From positions 62,001 to 126,000 of the forward strand of contig QVIN01000008.1 in the NCBI GenBank assembly GCA_003416985.1: a stretch of DNA of 64,000 bases. Reading direction: 5' to 3'. Below, piece after piece: positions 46,542 through 54,946 of this stretch. A model generated the notes under the pieces. That model was not told where the DNA came from. It ran no database searches and was given only the letters and a program-made list of their open reading frames with translations. The stretch comes from Duganella sp. BJB480. Lineage in GTDB: Bacteria > Pseudomonadota > Gammaproteobacteria > Burkholderiales > Burkholderiaceae_D. The position numbers and the translations under genes are program-made. Within the stretch, counting starts at the first letter, position 1. Each line of letters begins with the position of its first letter.

Positions 46542-47045
46542 ATGCAAGACGAACGCGACCGCCTGATCGCCTGCATCCCGCGCCTGCGCCGCTACGCGCG
46601 GGCGCTGCTGGGCGGCCGCGCCGAGGCCGACGACCTGGTGCAGGACACGGTCGAACGCGGCTGGGACAGGCTGGCCAGCTGGCGGCGCGGCGGCGACATG
46701 CGCGCCTGGCTGTTCGGCATCATGCACAATCTGCACGCGGACCAGCAGCGCCGGCCGTCGCTGGCCACCGAGCCGCTCGACGACGCGCTGCAGCCGGCCA
46801 TGGCCGACACCACCTCCCACGGCCTGGCCCTGCGCGACATGGACCAGGCGCTGCAACAGCTGCCGCCGGAACAGCGCGAGGTGCTGCTGATGGTGGCGCT
46901 GGAAGAGATGCGCTACGACGAGGTGGCGGCCGCCCTCGATATTCCGCTCGGCACGGTGATGTCGCGCCTGTCCCGCGGCAGGGAGCGGCTGCGCCTGATC
47001 CTGCAGGGCCAGCCCCTGCCCTCCACGCTGAAGGTCGTCAAATGA
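46542..47045 (+). CDS. ECF RNA polymerase sigma factor
   Basis: A 167-residue sigma-70 family factor with only regions 2 and 4. Region 2: RYARALLGGRAEADDLVQDT and WLFGIMHNLHADQQRR. Region 4: LQQLPPEQREVLLMVALEEM and ALDIPLGTVMSRLSRGRERL (HTH). It lies between the YxFxxD protein gene and an anti-sigma gene with which it overlaps (ATGA at 47042-47045), the usual arrangement of an autoregulated ECF unit. The stress it answers to is not visible. Confidence 0.94.
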   Translation: MQDERDRLIACIPRLRRYARALLGGRAEADDLVQDTVERGWDRLASWRRGGDMRAWLFGIMHNLHADQQRRPSLATEPLDDALQPAMADTTSHGLALRDMDQALQQLPPEQREVLLMVALEEMRYDEVAAALDIPLGTVMSRLSRGRERLRLILQGQPLPSTLKVVK

Positions 47046-47866
47046 ACTCCCCTGTTACCGAAGCCGAACTGCAAGCCTGGGTCGACGGCCGCCTGCCGCC
47101 CGAACGGCGCGGCGCGGTCGACGCCCACCTGGCGCTGCATCCGGCCGACGCGGCGCGGTTGCAAGCCTATCGCGACCACGACGCCGCCTTACGCGCGCTG
47201 TACCGGCCGGTGCTGGAGCAGCCTGTACCGCCGGCCATGACCGCCCGCGTGACGCCGCCCGCGCAACCCCACGGCTGGCCCGGCTGGCTGGCCCCGGGCT
47301 CCGGCCCGGCCTGGCCGCCGGCCCTGCGCCTGGCCGCCATGCTGGCGCTGACCGTGGCCGCCGGCGGCGCCGGCTGGCTGCTGCGCGGCGCGTCCGGCGA
47401 CGACGGCGCCCTGGGCGGCAACGCCAGCCTGGCCGCGCTGCCGCGCCGCGCCGCGCTGGCGCACGTGGTCTACACGCCTGAGATCCGGCATCCGGTCGAA
47501 GTGGGCGCCGACCAGCAGGCGCACCTGGTGGCCTGGCTGTCGAAACGGCTGGGGGCGCAATTGAAGCCGCCGCAACTGGCGTCGCTGGGCTATGCGCTGG
47601 AGGGAGGCAGGCTGCTGCCCGGCCAGAGCGGGCCGGTGGCGCAGTTCATGTATCGCGACGGCGCCGGCGCGCGCCTGACGCTGTATGTGTCGACCGAACA
47701 GACCCACAACCAGGAAACCGGCTTCCGCTTCGCGCAGGAGGGACAGGTGGGGGTGTTTTACTGGATCGACGGGCGCTTCGGCTACGCCCTGTCCGGCAAC
47801 CTGGACAAGGCGGCGCTGGCCACCTTGGCCAGCGCCGTCTATGCCCAGCTGGAACCGGCGCTGTGA
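47042..47866 (+). CDS. Membrane anti-sigma factor
   Basis: A 274-residue protein overlapping the sigma-factor stop (ATGA). The N-terminal cytosolic part (TEAELQAWVDGRLPPERRGA, HLALHPADAARLQAYRDHD) is the RsiW-type sigma-binding helix set, but the HxxxCxxC zinc motif is absent, so it is a zinc-free version. A membrane helix follows at about 98-115 (ALRLAAMLALTVAAGGAGWLL), then a periplasmic domain of about 155 residues (LAHVVYTPEIRHPVEVGADQ, QTHNQETGFRFAQEGQVGVF). Together with the sigma factor and the exported YxFxxD protein it forms an envelope-responsive unit (inference). Confidence 0.92.
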   Translation: MNSPVTEAELQAWVDGRLPPERRGAVDAHLALHPADAARLQAYRDHDAALRALYRPVLEQPVPPAMTARVTPPAQPHGWPGWLAPGSGPAWPPALRLAAMLALTVAAGGAGWLLRGASGDDGALGGNASLAALPRRAALAHVVYTPEIRHPVEVGADQQAHLVAWLSKRLGAQLKPPQLASLGYALEGGRLLPGQSGPVAQFMYRDGAGARLTLYVSTEQTHNQETGFRFAQEGQVGVFYWIDGRFGYALSGNLDKAALATLASAVYAQLEPAL

Positions 47867-47870
47867 ACGC

Positions 47871-48365
47871 CTACGAGGCGTGCTTGCTGATCTCGATCAG
47901 GCGCGAGCGCATGACGTCGGTGGCGGCCGGGCCGGGCGCGAACATGTAGTCCTCGTCGTTGATGGCCAGGCCGCTGTTGGCGTCGACCAGCACCTGGTCG
48001 GCCGGCTTGCCGGTCTCGCGGCTGACCACCAGCAGGCTGGCCCCCTCCGGCGCCAGGTGGTCGTTGCCCCAGGCGATGAAGGCCAGCAGCACCGGCTTGA
48101 AGGCGCGGCCGGCCTTGGTCAGCACGTACTCGTAGCGCGGCGGACGGGCGCTGTACTGGCGGCGCTCCATCAGGCCGCCCTCGACCAGGCCGGCCAGGCG
48201 GCGGGTCAGCATATTGGGGGCGATCTTCAGGCTCTTCTCAAATTCGTCGAAACGCGACAGGCCGTAGAACGCGTCGCGCAGGATCAGGATACTCCACCAC
48301 TCCCCCACTTTTCCCAGGCTGCGGGCGATGGGGCAAGGCATACGGCCAAAATCGGTATGTTTCAT
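47871..48365 (-). CDS. HxlR-family winged-helix regulator
   Basis: A 164-residue DNA-binding protein. The N-terminal HxlR domain has the hallmark MPCPIARSLGKVGEWWSILI (conserved Cys), LRDAFYGLSRFDEFEKSLKI, NMLTRRLAGLVEGGLMERRQ and the wing RPPRYEYVLT. The C-terminal 60 residues are an extension of unknown role. HxlR proteins respond to electrophiles or redox compounds through the Cys, usually controlling a divergent gene; here the gene faces the 48366-48683 region. Converges with the anti-sigma gene. Confidence 0.92.
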   Translation of the reverse strand: MKHTDFGRMPCPIARSLGKVGEWWSILILRDAFYGLSRFDEFEKSLKIAPNMLTRRLAGLVEGGLMERRQYSARPPRYEYVLTKAGRAFKPVLLAFIAWGNDHLAPEGASLLVVSRETGKPADQVLVDANSGLAINDEDYMFAPGPAATDVMRSRLIEISKHAS

Positions 48366-48604
48366 TTTTTTGACTCCTCTGTTCCAGGGTTAGCACTTCA
48401 GGGCGGACGGACCGCCTTCGCGTCACGGCTGAATTCATTATTATCTATCCAAGAAACATGCGCTTTTGCTACAAGAGACTACAGTTTTGATTGCGTAGAA
48501 ATCTATTAAAAAAAATTGGCGGATAGGAGGAATATGCAACAGCCATGCAAGCCGGACGTACCAATCCAGTACCAACCAGCGTGTTTCGCCAGCGGTCGAA
48601 TCTA

Positions 48605-48632
48605 TTAAAAATTTTCAAAAGATAGGCATAAT
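48605..48632 (+). promoter_or_regulatory. Candidate promoter for the REC-AraC gene
   Basis: TTAAAA (48605-48610), 16-base spacer, CATAAT (48627-48632), about 50 bases before the ATG at 48684. Weak -35 match. Confidence 0.35.
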
Positions 48633-48643
48633 AGTCACAGGCG

Positions 48644-48659
48644 TGATAAAACGTTATCA
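48644..48659 (+). promoter_or_regulatory. 16-base dyad, possible operator
   Basis: TGATAA-AACG-TTATCA, a perfect 6-bp inverted repeat around a 4-base centre, located between the candidate promoter and the start codon of the REC-AraC gene. Could be the binding site of that regulator or of the divergent HxlR protein. Confidence 0.4.
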
Positions 48660-48683
48660 ACCCGGTATCGAAGGTGGGAGCCC

Positions 48684-49481
48684 ATGACTGCCAGCGACAC
48701 ACAACAGAGCATCTTGATCGTGGACGACTCCGCGTTCGAACAGCGCATGCTGGTCGATCTGCTGAGCGAGCTGCCATACAAGGTGTCGGTGGCGGTCAAC
48801 GGCCTGCAAGGCTACCAGCTGGCGCTGGCCCAGCATCCCGACCTGATCCTGCTCGACGTCCGCATGCCCAATATGGACGGCTACACCGCCTGCCGCCTGC
48901 TCAAGGCCAATCCCGTCACCGAGGACATCCCCATCATCTTCCTCAGCGGCGCCGACGCCGACGAGGAGCGCATCATGGGCCTGTCGATCGGCGGCGTGGA
49001 TTTCGTCGCCAAGCCGTTTTCGCCGGGCGAGCTGGCGGCGCGCATCCAGGTCCACCTGAAGCTGGCCCGCCGCGCCAACCGGCAGCGCGCGGCGCCGGCC
49101 GCCGCGCCGGCGCAGGGCCGTCCGGCCGAGGCCGACCCCGACGCGGTGCTGGTCAACGCCGCCAAGCGCCTGATCGCCGACAACCTGGCCTCGCTGCCCG
49201 GCCTGGCCGACATCGCCCGCAGCGTCGGCACCTACCGCGAAAAGCTGTCGCAGGTGTTCCGCGAGCAGACCGGCATGACCGTGTTCGCCTACATCCGCGA
49301 GGCGCGCATCCGGCGCGGCGAGGAGCTGCTGCGCGACACCGACATCGACGTGCAGGACATCGCCCTGATGATCGGCTTTAACAACGCCGGCAATTTCGCC
49401 ACCGCCTTCCGCGAGCGCCTGGGCGTGACGCCGAGCGCCTTCCGCCAGGCCATCCAGCATAAAAAAACGCCGCACGGCTGA
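48684..49481 (+). CDS. Response regulator with REC and AraC-type DNA-binding domains
   Basis: A 265-residue regulator. The receiver domain (residues about 9-125) has acidic pair D14-D15, phospho-acceptor D58 in LLDVRMPNMDG and K in FVAKPFSPGE. An Ala/Pro linker follows. The C-terminal AraC domain (about 160-260) has two HTH motifs: LPGLADIARSVGTYREKLSQ and VQDIALMIGFNNAGNFATAF, with VTPSAFRQ at the end. GGGAG precedes ATG 48684. Its kinase is not adjacent. The 3' end carries the minus-strand terminator of the chemoreceptor gene. Confidence 0.93.
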   Translation: MTASDTQQSILIVDDSAFEQRMLVDLLSELPYKVSVAVNGLQGYQLALAQHPDLILLDVRMPNMDGYTACRLLKANPVTEDIPIIFLSGADADEERIMGLSIGGVDFVAKPFSPGELAARIQVHLKLARRANRQRAAPAAAPAQGRPAEADPDAVLVNAAKRLIADNLASLPGLADIARSVGTYREKLSQVFREQTGMTVFAYIREARIRRGEELLRDTDIDVQDIALMIGFNNAGNFATAFRERLGVTPSAFRQAIQHKKTPHG

Positions 49482-49494
49482 TGCCGGCGGCGTT
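49461..49494 (-). terminator. Rho-independent terminator of the chemoreceptor gene
   Basis: On the minus strand AACGCCGC (49494-49487) pairs with GCGGCGTT (49473-49466) and continues into a T run (49467-49461). It lies within the last codons of the convergent REC-AraC gene. Confidence 0.7.
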
Positions 49495-49514
49495 CCCTGG
49501 CGGAGCGGGGCGCG

Positions 49515-51062
49515 TCAGCGCAGGCGGAACACCGCCACCACGCCGGCCAGCTTGGCGGCCTGGTCCTGCAGCGAACCGGCCGCGGCCGCCGCCTGCTCGA
49601 CCAGCGCGGCGTTCTGCTGGGTCACCTCGTCCATCTGCGTGATGGCCTTGTTGACCTCCTCGATGCCGGTGCTCTGCTCGCTGCTGGCGGCCGAGATCTC
49701 CGCCACCACGTCGGTCACCCGGCGCACGCTGGCCACCACCTGCTCCATCGTGCTGCCGGCCTGCTGCACCAGCGCCGTGCCGTTGTCCACCTGCTGCACC
49801 GAATCGTCGATCAGGCCCTTGATCTCCTTGGCCGCCGCCGCCGAGCGCTGGGCCAGGTTGCGCACCTCGGACGCCACCACCGCGAAGCCGCGGCCCTGCT
49901 CGCCCGCGCGCGCCGCCTCGACCGCCGCGTTCAGCGCCAGGATGTTGGTCTGGAAGGCGATGCCGTCGATGACGGAAATGATGTCGACGATCTTGCGCGA
50001 CGAGGCGCTGATCGATTCCATCGTGGCGATCACCTCGCCCACCACCTTGCCGCCGTCGGCCGCCGTGCCGGACGCCGACTGCGCCAGCTGGTTGGCCTGG
50101 CGCGCGTTGTCGGCGTTCTGCTTCACGGTCGAGGTCAGCTCCTCCATCGCCGACGCGGTCTCCTCCAGCGAGCTGGCCTGGCCCTCGGTGCGGGCCGACA
50201 GGTCCAGGTTGCCGCTGGCGATTTCCGCCGACGCCGTGGCGATGGTGTCGGTGCCGCCGCGCACCTCGCCCACCACCCGCAGCAGGCTGTCGTTCATGGC
50301 CTTGAGCGACTGCATCAGCTGGCCCGTCTCGTCGTTGCCGTGGCTGACGATGTGGCCGGTCAGGTCGCCATCGGCCACGCGCTGGGCGATGGCCACCGCC
50401 TCCTCCAGCGGCCCGGCGACGATGCGCGCCACCACCGTCGCCAGCACCGCGCTGACCACGATCAGCAGCGCCAGCGTGCCCAGCACCATCTTGCGCGACA
50501 TCGAATAGGTGTCGGAGGCCGACTTGTCGGCGGCGGCGCTGCCGTCGTCGTTGATCTTGACCAGCGCGTCGAGCTGCTCGTTGACCTGCCGGAACAGCTT
50601 GTTGGAGCCGCCGCGGAACAGCGCGCGCGCGTCGTCCTTCTTGCCCTCGCGCGACAGCGCGGTCAGCTTGCCGCTGGTGGCCAGGTAGTCGTCCAGCGAT
50701 TTCTGCAGCTCGGCGTAGATGCGCTTCTCCTCCGGCTCGGACACCAGCGCCGCGTACGACGCTTGCTGTTTGCGCAAGGTTTCCAGGCGGGTCGCCATCG
50801 ACTTGTCGGTGGCGCTCATTTCAGCATCCTCGGCCAGCAGGATGTGGGTGGCCTCGGAGATGCGGAAGCGCGACAGCGAGGCCTGCATCTGCCCCAGGTA
50901 GCGCACCGCCGGCATCCAGTTGGTGGCGATGTCGGTCGAGGCCTGGTTGACCCTGGCGAGCTGGCTGAGCGTGAACAACCCCAGCGCGCAGGTCAGCGCG
51001 ATCACCACGCCAAATGAAACGATCAGCTTCTTGCCGATTCTTAAATCATAAAACCATTGCAT
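49515..51062 (-). CDS. Methyl-accepting chemotaxis protein
   Basis: A 515-residue class of chemoreceptor. An N-terminal membrane helix (KLIVSFGVVIALTCALGLFTL) precedes a periplasmic four-helix-bundle sensor (residues about 32-190). Next come a second membrane helix (MVLGTLALLIVVSAVLATVVA), a HAMP domain (VAIAQRVADGDLTGHI) and the signalling domain with the invariant hairpin tip DGIAFQTNILALNAAVEAAR and GEQGRGFAVVASEVRNLAQR. There is no C-terminal NWETF-like pentapeptide, so methylation enzymes must be recruited otherwise. ATG 51062 has GGAG 6 bases upstream. Ligand not identified. Terminated at 49461-49494. Confidence 0.95.
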   Translation of the reverse strand: MQWFYDLRIGKKLIVSFGVVIALTCALGLFTLSQLARVNQASTDIATNWMPAVRYLGQMQASLSRFRISEATHILLAEDAEMSATDKSMATRLETLRKQQASYAALVSEPEEKRIYAELQKSLDDYLATSGKLTALSREGKKDDARALFRGGSNKLFRQVNEQLDALVKINDDGSAAADKSASDTYSMSRKMVLGTLALLIVVSAVLATVVARIVAGPLEEAVAIAQRVADGDLTGHIVSHGNDETGQLMQSLKAMNDSLLRVVGEVRGGTDTIATASAEIASGNLDLSARTEGQASSLEETASAMEELTSTVKQNADNARQANQLAQSASGTAADGGKVVGEVIATMESISASSRKIVDIISVIDGIAFQTNILALNAAVEAARAGEQGRGFAVVASEVRNLAQRSAAAAKEIKGLIDDSVQQVDNGTALVQQAGSTMEQVVASVRRVTDVVAEISAASSEQSTGIEEVNKAITQMDEVTQQNAALVEQAAAAAGSLQDQAAKLAGVVAVFRLR

Positions 51063-51121
51063 GGTATCTCCTCAGGCCATTCCGTATGGAAATATCATCA
51101 TATGTCGGGCGGCCGGGAATG

Positions 51122-51715
51122 TCACCCTTTCAATGCGCGCAATGTGGCTAGTGCGTCGTCCTGGCGCATCTGGCGCCGCCAGAAGAACCACGACACCAGC
51201 GCGTTGATCCAGTAGGCCGCGTACAGCAGGGCGGTCAGGTGCAGGCCGCGGCTGGCGTACAGCGGCACCGAAATGGTGTTGACCAGCAGCCAGAACGGCC
51301 AAGTCTCGAGGCGCCGCCCCATCAGCAGCAGCTGGGCCACGATGCTGAACATCAGCACCGCCGAATCGATGAACGGCGCGTAGGCGTTGGTGTAGGCCTG
51401 CAGCATCAGGCCGTAGCCCAGCGTGGCCGCGATGCCGACGCCGACCATCCAGCCCAGCGCGCCCAGCCTGGCGCGGCTGATCGGCAGCGCGCCGCCGGCG
51501 TCGCCGCGCAGCCAGCGCAGCCAGCCGATGAAGCAGGTGACGATGAAGAACAGCTGCAGCGCCACGTCGGCGTACAGCTTGACGCTGTAGAACAGCGCGG
51601 CAAACATCGCGCAGCCCACCACGCCCAGCCACCACGAATGCACGTTGTTGCGTCCGGCCAGGACGATGGAGACCGTCATCACGACGTTGGCGGCGATTTC
51701 GAGGGAAGAGGTCAA
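51122..51715 (-). CDS. pnuC: Nicotinamide riboside/mononucleotide transporter PnuC
   Basis: A 197-residue membrane protein with seven hydrophobic segments. PnuC family marks: NVHSWWLGVVGCAMFAALFY (HxWWLG region near the first helices), GWLRWL, and the C-terminal RRLETWPFWLLVNTISVPLY followed by YAAYWINALVSWFFWRR. PnuC imports nicotinamide riboside by facilitated diffusion for NAD synthesis. The best start is TTG 51715 (GGAA 7 bases upstream); no ATG in frame fits the N-terminus. No NadR kinase gene or NAD riboswitch was seen nearby. Upstream of the chemoreceptor gene on the same strand, 59 bases apart. Confidence 0.9.
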   Translation of the reverse strand: MTSSLEIAANVVMTVSIVLAGRNNVHSWWLGVVGCAMFAALFYSVKLYADVALQLFFIVTCFIGWLRWLRGDAGGALPISRARLGALGWMVGVGIAATLGYGLMLQAYTNAYAPFIDSAVLMFSIVAQLLLMGRRLETWPFWLLVNTISVPLYASRGLHLTALLYAAYWINALVSWFFWRRQMRQDDALATLRALKG

Positions 51716-51894
51716 CAGAGGGTTCCAGTCCGGCGCTTGGCGGTTGGTTGTTAGGCAAGGCGCCCATTTTCATCCAGCCACGCGGTGAACGCAATAGCCA
51801 TGCCGCCGCCCGCATCGATGGCGGGCGGTCGGCGGGCTTGACATTCCCGCCGCATCTGGCAAATTGTAGCCATAAGACTAGAAAGGGTTACGCC

Positions 51895-52665
51895 ATGCAA
51901 GCGCGTCGCGTCGGTCCCGTCATGGCGTTCATGGTCGCGTCCGCATTGCAGGCGCAGGCCGCGCCGTGCCAGATGAAAATGGCGCTGGAACAATGGCCGC
52001 CCTATGTCTACACCCGGCCCGACGGCCCGCCGGCCGGACTGGACCTGGAGCTGGCGCAGGCGATCTTCAAGGAGGCCGGCTGCGCGCTGCAGCTGCTGCC
52101 GGCGCTGCCGACCGCGCGCCGCCAGCGCCAGTTCGAGCAGGGCGGGCTGGACCTGCTGCTGGCCGCGTCCGACACCGCCGAGCGGCGCAAGTACGCGCGC
52201 TTCAGCCTGGCCTACCGCTTCGAATCGGTCGGCGTCTTCACCCGCAGCGCCAACCTGGCGCGCTACCGCGGGGTGCGCAGCGTCGAGGCGCTGGCGGGAA
52301 AAAACCTGTCGCTGCTGGCGCCCAAGCTGGGCTGGTATGGCGCGGCGTATGCGCGCGTGCAGCCGCGGTTGCTGGAGTCGGGCCACCTGAGCACCTTCCT
52401 CAGCTTCGAGCAGGGCTTGCGCATGCTGGACGCCGGACGGGCCGAGCTGATCCTCGGCGACACCGCCGCCCTGCGCCACGAGGCGCGGGAACAGGGCGTC
52501 GCCATCGCGCCGCTGCCGTTCACCGTGATGCGGGCGCCGGTGCATCTGATGCTCAACAAGCACAGCACGACCCAGGCCGAGCTCGACCTGCTCAACGCCG
52601 CCATCCTGCGACTGGAGAAGCAAGGCGTGCTGGCGGAAATCCGCGGCCGTTACGGCGTCTCGTAG
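51895..52665 (+). CDS. Periplasmic solute-binding protein (SBP family 3)
   Basis: 256 residues from ATG 51895 (AAAGGG upstream; the frame extends further without support). Signal peptide at 1-21 (VASALQAQAAPC). The family 3 binding fold is readable: MALEQWPPYVYTRPDGPPAG (substrate-facing start), DLELAQAIFKEAGC, LDLLLAASDTAERRKYARFS, RSVEALAGKNLSLLAPK and LILGDTAALRHEAREQ. There are no ABC permease or ATPase genes next to it, so it is an orphan receptor-type binding protein, possibly serving a distant transporter or a sensor. Ligand probably an amino acid or other small polar molecule (family inference). Confidence 0.88.
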   Translation: MQARRVGPVMAFMVASALQAQAAPCQMKMALEQWPPYVYTRPDGPPAGLDLELAQAIFKEAGCALQLLPALPTARRQRQFEQGGLDLLLAASDTAERRKYARFSLAYRFESVGVFTRSANLARYRGVRSVEALAGKNLSLLAPKLGWYGAAYARVQPRLLESGHLSTFLSFEQGLRMLDAGRAELILGDTAALRHEAREQGVAIAPLPFTVMRAPVHLMLNKHSTTQAELDLLNAAILRLEKQGVLAEIRGRYGVS

Positions 52666-52675
52666 GCGCGGGCCG

Positions 52676-54811
52676 CTATTCGCGCTTCGGTTCCTGCTTG
52701 GGATCGTGATGCGCGGCCTCGCGATGCGGCGGCGCCTCGGCTGACGGATGCTGCGCCCCGTGCTGCGGCTCACGAGGCGGCGGGGCGGCCCGCGCCTCGG
52801 CTTGCGGATGCGGTGGCGGTTGCGGGTGCGCTTCCGCCTGCTGATGCGGCGCGGGCTGTGGACGCGCGTCAGCTTGTGGATGCGGCGCCGGTTGCGGCCG
52901 CGCCTCGGCTTGCAAATGCGGCGGCGGTTGCGGGCGAGCCTCCGCCTGCGGATGCGGCGCCGGCTGAGGACGAGCTTCAGCTTGCGGATGCGGCGCTGGT
53001 TGCGGGCGCGCTTCTGCCTGCATATGCGGCGCCGGTTGCGGATGGGCCTCCGCCTGCGGATGCGCTTGCGCCACAGGCTGCGGCGGCGTCGATGCATGCG
53101 GTTCCGCTACAGGATGCTGCCCCGGCGGCGGCCGCGATTCCGTCTGCGCATGTTGCACGATGGGCGGATGCGACTCGGAGCGCGGGGCAGGCTGCGCCGG
53201 TGTCGCCGGCTGCGGATGCAGCGCCGCCTGCGGCGGAATCTCCCCCGGCTTCATCGGCCGCGCCGCCAGCGGCAAGGGCGTCGACGCCGGCGCGGCTGTC
53301 GCCGGACCATGCGCCCCGCCCTTCTGCGCCAGTTGCTGCGCAGCGGCCGGCATCGGCATCGTCGGCCGCGCCGCCCGCACCATGTGGACATTGGCGGCCG
53401 CCTGCGCAACGCCCTGCGCCGGCTTCGGCGCCATCGGCCGCACCGCCGCCACCGCCGGCATGGTCTTCGCCACCACCGGCCGCGCCAGGATGGCCGGCGC
53501 CGGACGCGCGCCACCCTGCCCGCCGGCCAGCGCCGCCGGACGCTGCGGCTTCAGCGACGGCGCGGCGGCCAGCGGCGCCGCCGCCAAGGCCTGCGGCGCC
53601 ACGCGCACCACGTTCTGCCGCACCGGCTGCGCCTGCGCGAACGCCCTGGCCGGCACCGCCGTCACGGCCTGCCGGTTCACATAGCGCACGTTGGTGATGT
53701 TGACGTTGTTGTAGACGTTGGTGATCTGCGTCTTGTTGATGACCGTGTTGCTGGTGTTGATGTTGGTGACATACACCTGACTGGCCCGGTACGCCGGCCG
53801 GTACACCTCGCGCGGCCCCAGCGGGAACCAGGCCACGCCGGGATCGCGCTGCCCCACCATCAGCGTCGCCGCGCCCAGGAACACCACCAGCGCCGGCGCA
53901 TACACCGGCCGCTGCACCACCGGCCCCGGCACCCAGCCCCAGCCGGCCGGCGTCTGCGCCCAGCGGCCGTAGTGCGACACCGCGAAACCCCACGGCGCAT
54001 CGTCGACCCAAGTCCAGCCCCACGGGTCGACCCAGGCCCAGTGGCCGTCGCGATACGGCGCCCAGTCCGACGCCACATGCGTCGGCACCCACACATTGCC
54101 GTAGCCCGGCACGTCGCGCCAGTCGCCGTTGTCGTCCAGGTCCTCGTAGCCGACCACGTCGCTCGACACATAGCGCGCCGCCACCGGATGCTCCAGCCGG
54201 CGGTCGCGCTGCGCCGCCCAGCGGTCGAAATCGTCGGCCGGCGGCAGCTGGCTCACGCTGAAATCCTGCAGGCCGGTGCCGGTGAAGCGATACGCCTGGC
54301 CGGGATCGACCAGGTAGGACGTGTTGTCGCCATACGCCTCGCCCTGGCCGTCGACCACCGCGACCTCGGTGGCGTTGCCGGAGGCGTCCACCTGCAGCCG
54401 GTAGTGGCCGGGCTTGCGGATACTGAACGCCAGGTTGGGCGTGTCGACCTCCAGCACCTCGTCGGGACGCAGCTGGCGCACGCGCAGGTTCAGCCGCCCC
54501 TGCGACAGTTGCAACTGGGTCTTGGTGTCGTCGGCGTTGAGCAGCGTGACCAGCGTCTCGCCGCCCATGCGGACGGCGGCGGGGCCGGCCTGCACCTCGT
54601 CGCGCGCGCCGGCCGCGGTCCACAGGCGGTCGCCCGCGACCAGCGGCCGGTTGATGCCGGCCGTCTGCCAGTCATCGGCGCCGGCGGCGGAAAAACTCAC
54701 GGGACCGGCGACATACGCAAGGCGCGCCACGCGCGCCGGGGGATCGGCCAGCGCGGCGCCGCTGTGGAACAAGGCGGCGCCGGCCAGCGCCAGCAGAAAT
54801 CGGATATGCAT
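52676..54811 (-). CDS. Exported FecR-like/DUF6600 protein with repetitive tail
   Basis: About 711 residues from ATG 54811. Signal peptide (FLLALAGAALFHSGAALA). A FecR-like domain at about 30-190 (VARLAYVAGPVSFSAAGADD, LSQGRLNLRVRQL, TPNLAFSIRKPGHYRLQVDA) is followed by the DUF6600 Trp/Tyr-rich repeats at about 225-320 (GYGNVWVPTHVASDWAPYRD, GHWAWVDPWGWTWVDDAPWG, PAGWGWVPGP). An Asn-rich beta segment comes next, then a long Pro/Gln/His tail made of 12-residue repeats. Such proteins are exported and of unknown function; the fold pattern suggests a cell-surface or periplasmic scaffold. Monocistronic. The codons are highly biased, which creates a long antisense reading frame that is not a gene. 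Confidence 0.83.
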   Translation of the reverse strand: MHIRFLLALAGAALFHSGAALADPPARVARLAYVAGPVSFSAAGADDWQTAGINRPLVAGDRLWTAAGARDEVQAGPAAVRMGGETLVTLLNADDTKTQLQLSQGRLNLRVRQLRPDEVLEVDTPNLAFSIRKPGHYRLQVDASGNATEVAVVDGQGEAYGDNTSYLVDPGQAYRFTGTGLQDFSVSQLPPADDFDRWAAQRDRRLEHPVAARYVSSDVVGYEDLDDNGDWRDVPGYGNVWVPTHVASDWAPYRDGHWAWVDPWGWTWVDDAPWGFAVSHYGRWAQTPAGWGWVPGPVVQRPVYAPALVVFLGAATLMVGQRDPGVAWFPLGPREVYRPAYRASQVYVTNINTSNTVINKTQITNVYNNVNITNVRYVNRQAVTAVPARAFAQAQPVRQNVVRVAPQALAAAPLAAAPSLKPQRPAALAGGQGGARPAPAILARPVVAKTMPAVAAVRPMAPKPAQGVAQAAANVHMVRAARPTMPMPAAAQQLAQKGGAHGPATAAPASTPLPLAARPMKPGEIPPQAALHPQPATPAQPAPRSESHPPIVQHAQTESRPPPGQHPVAEPHASTPPQPVAQAHPQAEAHPQPAPHMQAEARPQPAPHPQAEARPQPAPHPQAEARPQPPPHLQAEARPQPAPHPQADARPQPAPHQQAEAHPQPPPHPQAEARAAPPPREPQHGAQHPSAEAPPHREAAHHDPKQEPKRE
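52785..53065 (-). repeat. 36-bp coding tandem repeats in the DUF6600 protein tail
   Basis: About seven consecutive 36-base units encoding QAEARPQPAPHP with small changes (QAEAHPQPAPHM, QAEARPQPPPHL, QADARPQPAPHQ). The unit size keeps the frame. Copy number is likely to vary between strains. Confidence 0.85.
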
Positions 54812-54946
54812 GATGGGACTCGGAATAATCAGCGATGAGCCCAAATTAGCCGAACGGCGCGCCGGCCACCGTTCGCTGCCGCACATCCGCGCGCAAAACG
54901 CCGGCCCGCTCGTGGCGGCGTCTTGCGCAATCAGCGCGGCGTACGC

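Larger units (their letters stand above)
48366..48683. other. AT-rich intergenic region between the HxlR and REC-AraC genes
   Basis: 318 bases, clearly lower in GC than its surroundings. It carries the candidate promoter at 48605-48632 and the 16-base dyad at 48644-48659. A 102-codon minus-strand frame here lacks a ribosome binding site and homology. Likely a divergent regulatory region. Confidence 0.5.

Noticed and set aside
46340..47866. Longer anti-sigma frame beginning within the YxFxxD gene
   Set aside because: The upstream part is an out-of-frame shadow; the ATGA overlap at 47042 gives the true start.
52785..53065. Regular 36-bp repeats considered as a CRISPR array
   Set aside because: Units are contiguous without spacers and form an in-frame peptide repeat.
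52748..54838. 696-codon plus-strand frame opposite the DUF6600 gene
   Set aside because: Arg/His-rich shadow; the minus strand has a signal peptide and recognisable domains.
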